Source: Ralstonia thomasii (GTDB lineage: Bacteria; Pseudomonadota; Gammaproteobacteria; Burkholderiales; Burkholderiaceae). Taken from it: a stretch of 64,000 nucleotides of DNA. The position numbers and the translations under genes are program-made. The stretch lies in NCBI RefSeq assembly GCF_958405895.1, contig NZ_CATZAR010000001.1. The stretch is one strand, 5' to 3'. Under the pieces are notes generated by a model, which worked only from the letters and a program-made list of their open reading frames with translations, ran no database searches and was not told the DNA's origin. The stretch's first letter is position 1, and each line of letters starts with the position of its first letter. This document shows, one piece after another, positions 42,442 to 50,151 of the stretch.

Positions 42442-43268
42442 GCCAGAACGAACTTTCCACGCGCGGCGCGACCTGGATGCGCGTGCTTGCCGGCGGCGCG
42501 CCGGTGCCAGGTTACGGCAGCACGCTGCAAGTCGTCGATGCCGCGCTGGCGGGACGGCCCACTCGCTACATCGCCATCGTGCCCGACGCCGGGAACCGCT
42601 TCCCCCGCGCGCGCAACGGTGAAGTCGGTCTCATCGAAGGCTGGCAGCTTGCGCGTGCCGTGCGCGATGCCATGCGTGCCGATGCAGGGCAGGAAAAGAA
42701 GCGCGCCATCGTCGCCGTCATCGATGTGGCAAGCCAAGCCTACGGGCGCCGCGAGGAGGCCTACGGCATCCACCTCGCACTGGCTGCGGCGGCGGATGCC
42801 TACGCGGCTGCCAGGTTGGCTGGCCACCCCGTCATCGGCCTCATCGTCGGTCGTGCCATGTCGGGCGCGCTGCTGGCGCACGGCTACCAGGCCAACCGCC
42901 TGCTCGCCCTGGACGATGCCGACGTGATGGTGCACGCGATGGGCAAGGCTGCAGCCGCGCGCGTGACGCTGCGCTCCGTCGCCGACCTGGAACGCCTCGC
43001 ACAAGAGGTTCCGCCCATGGCGTACGACATCGCTAGCTTCGCCTCGCTCGGCTTGCTGTGGAACCTGCTGAAGGTGAAGTCTGCCGACGCGCCCAATGCA
43101 GTTGACATCGATACCGTGCAGACGGCGCTCGCGGCGGCGCTGGCCGATATCGCAGCCGACCCATCGCGCGGGCTGGAAAGCCGCCTGGGCGCGCCGCTGC
43201 GCGGCGCATCGTCGGAAGTTCGCAAACGCCTGCGCGAGCAATGGAACGCGCAGCCAGAAAGCGCATAA
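42438..43268 (+). CDS. mdcE: Malonate decarboxylase subunit gamma (MdcE)
   Basis: This 276-residue partner of MdcD in the decarboxylase complex has the second half of the carboxyltransferase fold: KKRAIVAVIDVASQAYGRRE and HPVIGLIVGRAMSGALLAHG, then LLALDDADVMVHAMGKAAAA. It begins in a four-base overlap with mdcD. It is followed by a 357-base gap holding a palindromic repeat before madL. Confidence 0.92.
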   Translation: MSQNELSTRGATWMRVLAGGAPVPGYGSTLQVVDAALAGRPTRYIAIVPDAGNRFPRARNGEVGLIEGWQLARAVRDAMRADAGQEKKRAIVAVIDVASQAYGRREEAYGIHLALAAAADAYAAARLAGHPVIGLIVGRAMSGALLAHGYQANRLLALDDADVMVHAMGKAAAARVTLRSVADLERLAQEVPPMAYDIASFASLGLLWNLLKVKSADAPNAVDIDTVQTALAAALADIAADPSRGLESRLGAPLRGASSEVRKRLREQWNAQPESA

Positions 43269-43330
43269 CGAATAGGAGACACATCACGGCGCGAACACAT
43301 GCGCCCCGATGGTTTGGCCGTACCTGCCCT

Positions 43331-43495
43331 AGATGGCGCCTTGAATTTTTGCAAGCGGGCGGAAAAAGGAAGGGGAACTGTCTGAGCGCAGCGAGTTTTC
43401 CCCTTCCCCGCCCGGTTGCAGAAATTCAAGGGGAAGTCGCCATCTTGGGCGCGCCTTTCTTTGCTTACTTTCTTTGGCAAGACAAAGAAAGTAAG
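43331..43495. repeat. Intergenic palindromic repeat element (two hairpins) inside the mdc operon
   Basis: Hairpin 1 spans 43331-43445, with outer arms AGATGGCG/CGCCATCT and inner arms CTTGAATTT (43340-43348)/AAATTCAAG (43422-43430). A TTGCAAGCGGGCGG-like arm pairs with CCGCCCGGTTGCAG, and GGAAGGGGAA faces TTCCCCTTCC near the loop. Hairpin 2 is a perfect 13-base stem CTTACTTTCTTTG (43464-43476)/CAAAGAAAGTAAG (43483-43495) with a six-base loop. From memory, elements like this recur in Burkholderiales genomes. The rest of 43269-43625 shows no gene, only the madL ribosome-binding site at its end. Confidence 0.8.
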
Positions 43496-43625
43496 TCAGC
43501 CCCGGCAGGGGATGAAACAAGGGATGCACCACCAACGCAATCAACGCAAAACAACCAGTCTTCAAACCTCGATCACCACACCACACAACAGGCGACCCAT
43601 CGCCGTTCCTTCAGGAGACAAAGAC

Positions 43626-44033
43626 GTGATCATCTACGGTACAACCCTGCTGGCGCTCTGTCATATCGCCGGCCTCTTCCTGGGCGACCTGCTCGGCCAG
43701 GCCATCGGCGTAAAGGCCAATGTGGGCGGCGTGGGCATCGCCATGCTGCTGCTCATCTTCGCGCGGCTCTACCTGCACAGGCACGGGCTCATGCCGGCCG
43801 CCACCGAGGCGGGCGTCTCGTTCTGGGGCGCCATGTACATCCCGGTAGTGGTCGCCATGGCGGCCACACAGAACGTCGTCACGGCACTGCGCGGCGGCCC
43901 GGTTGCGCTGCTCGGCGCCATCGGTGCGGTGCTGGTGTGCGGTGTCTGCATTGCACTCATCAACCGCACGGGCAACGCGGAAGACCGGCGCCCGCTGCCC
44001 CCGCTGCCTGAAACCGAACAAGCCCGCGCCTAA
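43626..44033 (+). CDS. madL: Malonate transporter subunit MadL
   Basis: This 135-residue membrane protein has four predicted helices (IIYGTTLLALCHIAGLFLGD; ANVGGVGIAMLLLIFARLYL), typical of MadL, the small subunit of the sodium-dependent malonate importer. The GTG start is set by AGGAG eight bases upstream (43613-43617). MadM follows 11 bases later. It brings malonate to the decarboxylase encoded around it. Confidence 0.9.
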   Translation: MIIYGTTLLALCHIAGLFLGDLLGQAIGVKANVGGVGIAMLLLIFARLYLHRHGLMPAATEAGVSFWGAMYIPVVVAMAATQNVVTALRGGPVALLGAIGAVLVCGVCIALINRTGNAEDRRPLPPLPETEQARA

Positions 44034-44044
44034 GGAGCCCCACC

Positions 44045-44809
44045 ATGCTGTCAATGCTAGAGAAAGTTCTGCAGCACAACGGGCTGGTCGCGGCGTTCGC
44101 GCTGGTCGGCATCGTCATGGGTCTGTCGATGTGGGTGTCCAGGAAGCTGACGTTTGGGCGCGTGCACGGCTCGGCCATCGCCATCATGATCGGGCTGGTG
44201 CTCGCCTATTGGGGCGGCATGCAGACCGGCGGCGAACGCGGCCTGGCCGACCTGAAGCTGTTCGGCGGCATCGGCCTGATGGGCGGCGCCATGCTGCGCG
44301 ATTTCGCCATCGTGGCGACGGCCTTTGAAGTGCAGGTGACCGAGGCACGCAAGGCCGGCATGATCGGCGCCATCTCGCTGCTGCTCGGAACGGTGCTGCC
44401 GTTCATCGTCGGTGCCAGCGTTGCCTACGCCTTCGGTTACACCGATGCGGTGAGCGTCACCACCATCGGCGCGGGTGCTGTCACGTACATCGTCGGGCCG
44501 GTCACCGGTGCGGCGCTCGGTGCCACCTCCGATGTGATGGCGCTGTCGATTGCCACGGGGCTCGTCAAGGCGATCCTGGTGATGGTCGGCACGCCGTTCG
44601 CGGCCAAGGCGCTGGGCTTGAACAACCCGCGCGCGGCCATGGTGTTCGGCGGGTTGGCGGGTACGGTCAGCGGGGTGTCGGCGGGTCTGGCTGCCACGGA
44701 TCGGCGCCTGGTGCCGTACGGCTCGCTGGTGGCCACGTTCCATACGGGCCTCGGCTGCCTGCTCGGACCATCGATCCTGTTCCTGGCCACACAAGCGCTG
44801 CTGCGATGA
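44045..44809 (+). CDS. madM: Malonate transporter subunit MadM
   Basis: This 254-residue integral membrane protein is the large subunit of the malonate importer. It is largely hydrophobic, with conserved segments GLADLKLFGGIGLMGGAMLR and AGAVTYIVGPVTGAALGATS. Its end overlaps the mdcG start by four bases. MadL and MadM are found as a pair in mdc/mad clusters. Confidence 0.9.
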   Translation: MLSMLEKVLQHNGLVAAFALVGIVMGLSMWVSRKLTFGRVHGSAIAIMIGLVLAYWGGMQTGGERGLADLKLFGGIGLMGGAMLRDFAIVATAFEVQVTEARKAGMIGAISLLLGTVLPFIVGASVAYAFGYTDAVSVTTIGAGAVTYIVGPVTGAALGATSDVMALSIATGLVKAILVMVGTPFAAKALGLNNPRAAMVFGGLAGTVSGVSAGLAATDRRLVPYGSLVATFHTGLGCLLGPSILFLATQALLR

Positions 44810-45441
44810 CATCCACGCCGCTGCGCGCGCACGATCTGCTGTGGGTGTCTGAGACACCCGTGGCGATGGATGGCGCGCCCTTGCCGGACTGGGCCGTCAC
44901 GGCATATCGGCAAGGCGCGCCTGTCGTGATGCGCCGTGCACCGCGCGGCAGCGACGGTTCCGTGCCGGTCGGCCTGCGCGGCGGCGCGCGGCATGAACGC
45001 TGCGCAGCGACGGTAGCCGCCAACAGCATCACGCGTGTGGTCTCGCCCGAGGGGCTGGCAATTGCAGCTGTCTCCATCGCACACGACGCGCCGTTCGCAG
45101 CGCTGCGCACCTTGCGCGCGCTGGCGCCCGCACTCGACGCACTCGGCTGGGCGTGGGGCCCCACGGGCGGCGCAGGCTTTACGCTAGCCAGTGGTTTGCC
45201 AGTGCTGCATGCGGACAGTGATCTCGATCTCCTTGTGCGCATGCCGCGTGCCCCGTCGACTGCGCAACGCGATCAGCTCGCTCGCCTGTTGGGCGATACC
45301 GAGTGCCGCGTCGATTTGCAGATCGACACCGGCCACGGCGGCTTCGCGTTACGCGATTGGCTGGCGTCGCCGCATCAAACGTTGCTCAAGACCGACCACG
45401 GCCCCCGGCTCGTCGCAGACCCATGGAGCGACGCGGCATGA
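44806..45441 (+). CDS. mdcG: Phosphoribosyl-dephospho-CoA transferase (holo-ACP synthase) MdcG
   Basis: MdcG attaches the prosthetic group made by MdcB to Ser25 of MdcC. This 211-residue protein has a nucleotidyltransferase-like motif GFTLASGLPVLHADSDLDLL and a second acidic segment CRVDLQIDTGHGGFALRDWL, then a TLLKTDHGPRLVADPW end. It overlaps madM and mdcH by four bases each. Confidence 0.9.
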   Translation: MTSTPLRAHDLLWVSETPVAMDGAPLPDWAVTAYRQGAPVVMRRAPRGSDGSVPVGLRGGARHERCAATVAANSITRVVSPEGLAIAAVSIAHDAPFAALRTLRALAPALDALGWAWGPTGGAGFTLASGLPVLHADSDLDLLVRMPRAPSTAQRDQLARLLGDTECRVDLQIDTGHGGFALRDWLASPHQTLLKTDHGPRLVADPWSDAA

Positions 45442-46430
45442 GCATCCTGTTCATGTTTCCCGGCCAGGGCAGCCAGCGCGCGGGCATGCTGCATGCGCTG
45501 CCTGGTGACCCGGCCGTTGCGCAGACGCTGACCGAAGCCGGCGACATGCTCGGCGTCAATCCGCTCACGCTCGACACCGCAGAGGCGTTGCGGTCGACGG
45601 TGGCCGTACAGCTTTGTCTCTTGATTGCAGGCGTGGCCGTGGCTCGCACGCTGGCTCGGCAGGACGCAGGGCCGGACATGGTGGCGGGCCTGTCCATTGG
45701 CGCGTGGCCTGCGGCCGTCGTTGCCGGTGTGCTGGAGTTCAGCGATGTGCTGCGCCTCGTCCGTCTGCGTGGTCAGCTCATGGAAGACGCTTACCCAAGC
45801 GGGTACGGCATGGTCGCTATCATCGGCCTCGCCGAACCGGAGGTCAGCGGCATCGTTGCGCAAGTCAACACCACCGACACGCCGGCCTATGTCGCCAACG
45901 TGAATGCGGAACGGCAGATCGTCGTGGCCGGCAACGACGCAGCGCTCGCGCAGGTCGCCGAACGCGCGCTGGCCCACGGCGCATCGAAGGCGACGCGCTT
46001 GTGCATGGCGGTGCCGTCGCACTGCCCGTTGCTTGACGCACAGGCTGCAGAGTTAGCGACCGCTGCCGCAAACATCACCGTCCACGCGCCGCAACTCACC
46101 TACGTCAGCAGCAGTCGCGCGCGGGCGCTGTTTCGCGCGAACCTCATCGTTGAAGACCTGGCGTGGAACATGGCGCGACCGGTGTTGTGGCATGACACGC
46201 TTCAGCATGCATTGGAACGCGGCGCACGCATGGCGGTGGAGGTGCCGGGCGGCGGCGCACTGGCGCGTCTGGCGCAAGGTGTGTTTGCGGACGATGCGGT
46301 GCTGGACGCAGGCAGCGGACTGGACGCGGTGCTGGACGCAGGCAGCGGACTGGACGCGGTGCTGGACGCAGGCAGCGGACTGGACGCGGTGCGGGTGCGG
46401 ATACGGCGCCAACGTCGCATCGACGACTGA
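45438..46430 (+). CDS. mdcH: Malonate decarboxylase subunit epsilon (malonyltransferase MdcH), with C-terminal repeats
   Basis: MdcH charges the carrier protein with malonyl from malonyl-CoA, starting the cycle. This 330-residue protein has the malonyltransferase motifs FMFPGQGSQRAGML, an active-site GLSIGAW and a later catalytic His region (AVPSHCPLLDAQ). Near residues 288-318 a 30-bp minisatellite adds three copies of VLDAGSGLDA-type sequence, giving a tail probably dispensable for catalysis. It is the last mdc gene. Confidence 0.9.
   Translation: MSILFMFPGQGSQRAGMLHALPGDPAVAQTLTEAGDMLGVNPLTLDTAEALRSTVAVQLCLLIAGVAVARTLARQDAGPDMVAGLSIGAWPAAVVAGVLEFSDVLRLVRLRGQLMEDAYPSGYGMVAIIGLAEPEVSGIVAQVNTTDTPAYVANVNAERQIVVAGNDAALAQVAERALAHGASKATRLCMAVPSHCPLLDAQAAELATAAANITVHAPQLTYVSSSRARALFRANLIVEDLAWNMARPVLWHDTLQHALERGARMAVEVPGGGALARLAQGVFADDAVLDAGSGLDAVLDAGSGLDAVLDAGSGLDAVRVRIRRQRRIDD
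46301..46390. repeat. 30-bp tandem repeat, three perfect copies, in frame in mdcH
   Basis: Three identical 30-base units begin at 46301, 46331 and 46361, preceded by a partial unit (GCGGT) at 46296-46300. Because 30 is a multiple of three the array keeps the frame and encodes three LDAGSGLDAV decapeptides. Copy number could change by slippage without breaking the gene. Confidence 0.95.
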
Positions 46431-46515
46431 TCGCATCGAACTCAGAGTCGGCCGATATCCGTTCTCGCGGTCTTGATAGCAAGATGCTCCCTTCGCAAAA
46501 AGGTCGCATCGGTCT

Positions 46516-47139
46516 ATGAGCCCGCTTGAGCACGCCATCGCAGAGAATTACGCCTTACGCCGCCAGTATCTGGCGTTCCTCGAAGACCGATTTGGCGACG
46601 AGCTCCCGAAGACCCCCACACCGCGCGATATCGTCAAGCTGCTCAATTTGGATGAGGTGGAGTGGCGCATCTCGCGTCGACAAGCTCGGCTTCTCTTTGA
46701 TGGCCAATCCTTGCAATGGATCGAAGGCGGGCAAGTTGAAAGACGTTGGCCTGCCGCCTCAGGAAAGCCGGGTTTCAACGGAAAGGAGCATCAATCGCTC
46801 AAGGATTGAGGCCCCATACCGGAAGGAAACTATGTCGCATTGCAGTCAGACTTCCAGAAATGGGAAGAAGCGCCTGCCATCAACCGCGCTGCCTGCATAC
46901 TCAACTTCATCAGTATCAAAGCGGGACGCTGGCCCGGATGCACCATCGCGTGGGGGACACGACGTGTCGGATTGGTCCCGGACCCCGGAACCAACGTGTA
47001 CGGTCGTAACAACTTCACTATTCACGGCAGCTGGTTTCCCGGCTCCATTGGTTGCATCGACCTGACCAATTCAATGGAGTCGTTCGCAAAGGAGTTTCTT
47101 CTCTATGCCAAAGACATGGAGCTGGCCGTTCGCTATTAG
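46516..47139 (+). pseudogene. Tlde1/DUF2778-type peptidoglycan transpeptidase-like protein, interrupted by in-frame TGA
   Basis: One continuous frame runs from ATG 46516 to TAG 47139 except for a single TGA at 46807-46809. Before the stop are a helical N-terminal part (HAIAENYALRRQYLAFLEDR) and the domain start (LFDGQSLQWIEGGQVERRWP; ASGKPGFNG). After it come GPIPEGNYVALQSDF and the catalytic signature FTIHGSWFPGSIGCID. That matches the His-x6-Ser-x-Gly-Cys of Tlde1 effectors, which cleave or exchange peptidoglycan stem peptides. Reading CGA for TGA would restore SLKDRGPIPEG. It may be a pseudogene, a sequencing error, or be read by stop suppression. Confidence 0.75.
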
Positions 47140-47440
47140 GCTAGCGTTAGCCCTGATTCCTGCGCTCGTGTTCTGCATCACCCCACTCGAACTTTGGGGC
47201 AGCTTAACTGCCCCAGAGGATTACCCTTTCGGCGCTGAAAGTCCTGCTGCGGCCATGTGGGCATACAAGTCGCAGCGCAACTACCTGGTGTGGTGTGCCG
47301 TGTCTTGGCTGGCAAGCGGCATCGCGATCCGGGCGCTGCTCGTCAAGCGCGCGCGCCTTCTCTCTAGAGGCCTGTGGTCGGCGCCATTTCTGATTGCCTG
47401 GGCGCTCACGGCGCTCGACGGGACACGGCTGGTGAGTTGA
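47105..47440 (+). CDS. Small membrane protein, possible immunity protein of the Tlde1-like gene
   Basis: This 111-residue protein has about three hydrophobic segments (FAIRLALALIPALVFCITPL; YLVWCAVSWLASGIAIRALL; LWSAPFLIAWALTAL). It overlaps the end of the peptidoglycan-enzyme gene by 35 bases and has AAGGAG ten bases upstream. Small membrane or periplasmic proteins directly after Tlde1-type genes are often cognate immunity proteins. No sequence family was recognised, so this role is an inference from position only. Confidence 0.6.
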   Translation: MPKTWSWPFAIRLALALIPALVFCITPLELWGSLTAPEDYPFGAESPAAAMWAYKSQRNYLVWCAVSWLASGIAIRALLVKRARLLSRGLWSAPFLIAWALTALDGTRLVS

Positions 47441-47448
47441 CGCTGCAT

Positions 47449-47480
47449 AAAAAAACGGGGCACATGGCCCCGTTTTTTTT
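47449..47480. terminator. Bidirectional rho-independent terminator
   Basis: CGGGGC (47456-47461) and GCCCCG (47467-47472) form a perfect GC stem. It is flanked by seven A (47449-47455) and eight T (47473-47480). It ends the rightward small-membrane-protein transcript and the leftward prfC transcript. Confidence 0.92.
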
Positions 47481-47493
47481 GGCTGCTCGCCGC

Positions 47494-49089
47494 TTAGACG
47501 ATTTCCCGTGTTTCCATGAACTGGATGTCCGGAAAGCGCTCCTGCGTCAGGCGCAGGTTCACCTGGCTCGGTGCCAGGTACACGTAGTCGCCCGCACCAT
47601 CCAGGGCCACGTTGTGGCCGGCCTTGTCGATCAGCTTGTCGATATCTTCCTGCTTGCCGCGCAGCCAGCGAGCCGTGGAGCACTCGTGCGGTTCGAAGAT
47701 GGCATCGACGCCGTACTCGTGTTCAAGGCGATGCGCCACCACGTCGAACTGCAGGATACCGACGGCGCCCAGTACCAGGTCGTTCGACGCCAGCGGGCGG
47801 AACATCTGCGTGGCGCCTTCTTCGGCCAGTTGCTGCAAACCCTTCTGCAACTGCTTCAGGCGAAGCGGATTGTTCAGGCGCGCGCGACGGAAGAACTCCG
47901 GCGCAAAAGACGGGATGCCCGTGAACTTGAGCGCCTCGCCTTCCGTAAACGCATCGCCCAGCCGGATCGTGCCATGGTTGGGCACGCCGATGATGTCGCC
48001 GGCGAAGGCCTCTTCCGTGGTGTTGCGGTCCTGCGCCATGAACGTGATGGCATTGTTGATGGCGACCGTCTTGCCGGTCGACACCTGCAGCAGCTTCATG
48101 CCGCGTTCGAAGCGGCCCGAGCACACGCGCACAAACGCGATGCGGTCACGGTGCTTCGGGTCCATGTTGGCCTGAATCTTGAAGACGAAGCCGGTGAACT
48201 TCTCTTCCATCGGCTTGACTTCGCGCGTTTCGGTGGGGCGCGCCAGCGGCTCGGGCGACTGGTCAACCAGCGCATCGAGCAGCGACTGCACGCCGAAGTT
48301 GTTTACCGCCGAACCGAAATACACCGGGCACTGCTTGCCGGCCAGGAAGGCCTCTTTGTCGAACGTGTGCGATGCGCCGCGCACGAGTTCGATGTCGATG
48401 CGCAGTTCTTCCGCCTGCGAGCCCAGCACGCGGTCCAGCTCCGGGTTGTCCAGGCCCTGGATCAGGCCGGCGGTGGCGCCCTTCTCGCTGTCGGCGTTCG
48501 GGTCGAACAGCTGCACCGTGTCGTTGACCAGGTGGTACACGCCCTTGAACGACTTGCCCATGCCGATCGGCCACGTCATCGGCGCGCACTGGATCTGCAG
48601 CACGCTTTCGATTTCATCGAGCAGCTCGATGGGCGCGCGGCCTTCGCGGTCGAGCTTGTTGATGAACGTCAGGATGGGCGTGCTGCGCAGGCGGCAGACG
48701 TTGAGCAGCTTGATGGTCTGCGCTTCCACGCCGTTGACGGAGTCGATCACCATCACGGCGGAATCGACGGCCGTGAGCGTGCGGTACGTGTCTTCCGAGA
48801 AGTCTTCGTGACCGGGGGTGTCGAGCAGGTTGACGATGTAGTCGCCGCCCTCGTTTCGGTACGGGAACTGCATCACCGACGACGTAACGGAGATGCCGCG
48901 CTGCTTTTCCATCTCCATCCAGTCGGAGGTGGCGTGGCGGTTGGCTTTACGTGCGCGCACGGCGCCGGCCATCTGAATGGCGCCGCCGAACCACAGCAGT
49001 TTCTCGGTCAGCGTGGTTTTACCCGCATCCGGGTGGGCAATGATGGCGAACGTCCGGCGGCGCCGGATCTCCTGCTGCAGCGTACTCAC
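47494..49089 (-). CDS. prfC: Peptide chain release factor 3
   Basis: RF3 is a GTPase that removes RF1/RF2 from the ribosome after peptide release. The 531-residue protein (E. coli RF3 is 529) has P-loop AHPDAGKTTLTEKLL, switch region QRGISVTSSVMQF, DTPGHEDFSEDTYR and FINKLDREGR. The GTG start (VSTLQQEIRRRRTFA) is chosen because it matches the family N-terminus. No good Shine-Dalgarno precedes it, and longer in-frame starts exist to 49203. A long open frame on the opposite strand is a shadow of this gene. Confidence 0.95.
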   Translation of the reverse strand: MSTLQQEIRRRRTFAIIAHPDAGKTTLTEKLLWFGGAIQMAGAVRARKANRHATSDWMEMEKQRGISVTSSVMQFPYRNEGGDYIVNLLDTPGHEDFSEDTYRTLTAVDSAVMVIDSVNGVEAQTIKLLNVCRLRSTPILTFINKLDREGRAPIELLDEIESVLQIQCAPMTWPIGMGKSFKGVYHLVNDTVQLFDPNADSEKGATAGLIQGLDNPELDRVLGSQAEELRIDIELVRGASHTFDKEAFLAGKQCPVYFGSAVNNFGVQSLLDALVDQSPEPLARPTETREVKPMEEKFTGFVFKIQANMDPKHRDRIAFVRVCSGRFERGMKLLQVSTGKTVAINNAITFMAQDRNTTEEAFAGDIIGVPNHGTIRLGDAFTEGEALKFTGIPSFAPEFFRRARLNNPLRLKQLQKGLQQLAEEGATQMFRPLASNDLVLGAVGILQFDVVAHRLEHEYGVDAIFEPHECSTARWLRGKQEDIDKLIDKAGHNVALDGAGDYVYLAPSQVNLRLTQERFPDIQFMETREIV

Positions 49090-49461
49090 GGGCAAAAAAC
49101 CGAAAGGGAAGGAGTGAAAAATGCGGATGGTTGCGCACGTGGCAAGTGCGCTGGCTGGCGGGTCATCCCGGCGGCCGATAGACTGCCCGAACGGCGTTGT
49201 CAATCCGGGGCAGCCGAGATTGTACGCGATCGGCGCCCTTGCTTAGGATCAACTGATCCGGGCCGCAAGCGCGGGAAACTCCCTAGGAACCGTCCCCCAG
49301 ACGGACGAGACCAACCCGTTGTGGGAATGCACTGACAACCCTTTCGGAGCGGGTGTTATCGAAGTTGTCATGAAGCTCCCGTATTGTGGAGTCCGTCGCG
49401 AAACCCGCCTTTGGGTACGCCGCGACATTGAAAGAAGCAAAGAAGCAAGGAGTCCAACATC
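49090..49461. other. Intergenic region between prfC and a small basic-protein gene
   Basis: This 372-base region contains the divergent promoters but no recognisable gene. The 14-bp palindrome GGATCAACTGATCC lies at 49246-49259 and might be an operator. The last part carries AAGGAG (49447-49452) for the next gene. Confidence 0.4.
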
Positions 49462-49689
49462 GTGCGTAGTCGAATCCCTGTCGATCCGGCAGTGCAACGC
49501 ATCATCGAGACCACCCGCAAGGCGTGGCAACTCGACGAGCAAAGCGTGCGCGCGGCGCGTCAGCAGCGTGCCGCCAATCGCCGCAAACGGATCAAGGCCC
49601 TGCCGCAGGACAGCCTGCAGGCACTCGCTGCACTGGCCCTGCAAGCTGAAATCTGGGCCGTGCGCAAGACCGTGGTGACGGTCGGCTAG
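49462..49689 (+). CDS. Small basic protein of unknown function, 75 residues
   Basis: The GTG start has AAGGAG nine bases upstream and a strong terminator 25 bases after the stop, so this looks like a real monocistronic gene. The product is Arg/Lys-rich in the middle (RAARQQRAANRRKRIKALPQ) and ends in an amphipathic helix (LQALAALALQAEIWAVRKTV). It might bind nucleic acid or be a small regulator. No family was recognised. Confidence 0.6.
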   Translation: MRSRIPVDPAVQRIIETTRKAWQLDEQSVRAARQQRAANRRKRIKALPQDSLQALAALALQAEIWAVRKTVVTVG

Positions 49690-49713
49690 CCGCGCAGTTC
49701 CTCACCGTGTCGA

Positions 49714-49740
49714 GGGCCACAGTCGTGGCCCTTTTCTTTT
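49714..49740 (+). terminator. Rho-independent terminator after the 75-residue gene
   Basis: GGGCCAC (49714-49720) and GTGGCCC (49725-49731) form a seven-base stem with an AGTC loop. TTTTCTTTT follows at 49732-49740. Confidence 0.88.
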
Positions 49741-49759
49741 GCGCGTCGCGCAACATTGG

Positions 49760-49775
49760 GGGCATGGCGGTTGCT
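49760..49775 (+). promoter_or_regulatory. Candidate sigma-54 promoter (-24/-12) for first DUF883 gene
   Basis: GGGCATGGCGGTTGCT has -24 GG at 49761-49762 and -12 GC at 49773-49774, the exact 12-base step of the consensus TGGCACG-N4-TTGCW. The -12 half TTGCT is perfect. It lies about 38 bases before the start codon. Confidence 0.65.
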
Positions 49776-49812
49776 TGTGACTGACTGACATGACTCAGCT
49801 CAGGAGGCCGAC

Positions 49813-50139
49813 ATGACCGAACTGACCCCCAAGCCGCCCGCCAGCAGCAATGGCACCACCGGCACAAATGGCGCCAACGGCGCGATCGTCACCCCGCTCC
49901 ATCCGCAAATCGATCACACCGCGCAGCGCGTCAAAGATGCCACGGCCGAGGGCATCGACCGGCTGGCGAGCGTCCTCTGCATGGCGCTCACACAGTTCGA
50001 CAAGCGCACCGAACAGTTGAAGAACCTGCACGCGAATGTCTCCGAACAGGCGAGCGGCTCCGTACGTCAGCACCCGGCCATTACCATCGGGCTGGCATTT
50101 GTGGCGGGGATGCTGCTGGAGCAACTGACCCGGGATTGA
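49813..50139 (+). CDS. DUF883/ElaB-type membrane-anchored protein
   Basis: This 108-residue protein has a Gly/Asn/Thr-rich disordered start (SSNGTTGTNGANGA) and a central amphipathic helix (TAQRVKDATAEGIDRLASVL). A single C-terminal membrane segment follows (HPAITIGLAFVAGMLLEQL), as in ElaB/YqjD/YgaM, which are inner-membrane proteins linked to stationary-phase ribosome association. AGGAGG precedes the ATG. It has its own sigma-54-like promoter and a paralogue at 51280-51585. Confidence 0.75.
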   Translation: MTELTPKPPASSNGTTGTNGANGAIVTPLHPQIDHTAQRVKDATAEGIDRLASVLCMALTQFDKRTEQLKNLHANVSEQASGSVRQHPAITIGLAFVAGMLLEQLTRD

Positions 50140-50151
50140 TGCGGGGGCGTC

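Noticed and set aside
46301..46390. Three direct repeats as a possible CRISPR array
   Set aside because: Units are contiguous without spacers and encode an in-frame peptide repeat, so this is a minisatellite.
47374..49335. 653-codon plus-strand frame opposite prfC
   Set aside because: It is antisense to a clear release factor 3 gene, runs across the terminator at 47449-47480 and has no domain.
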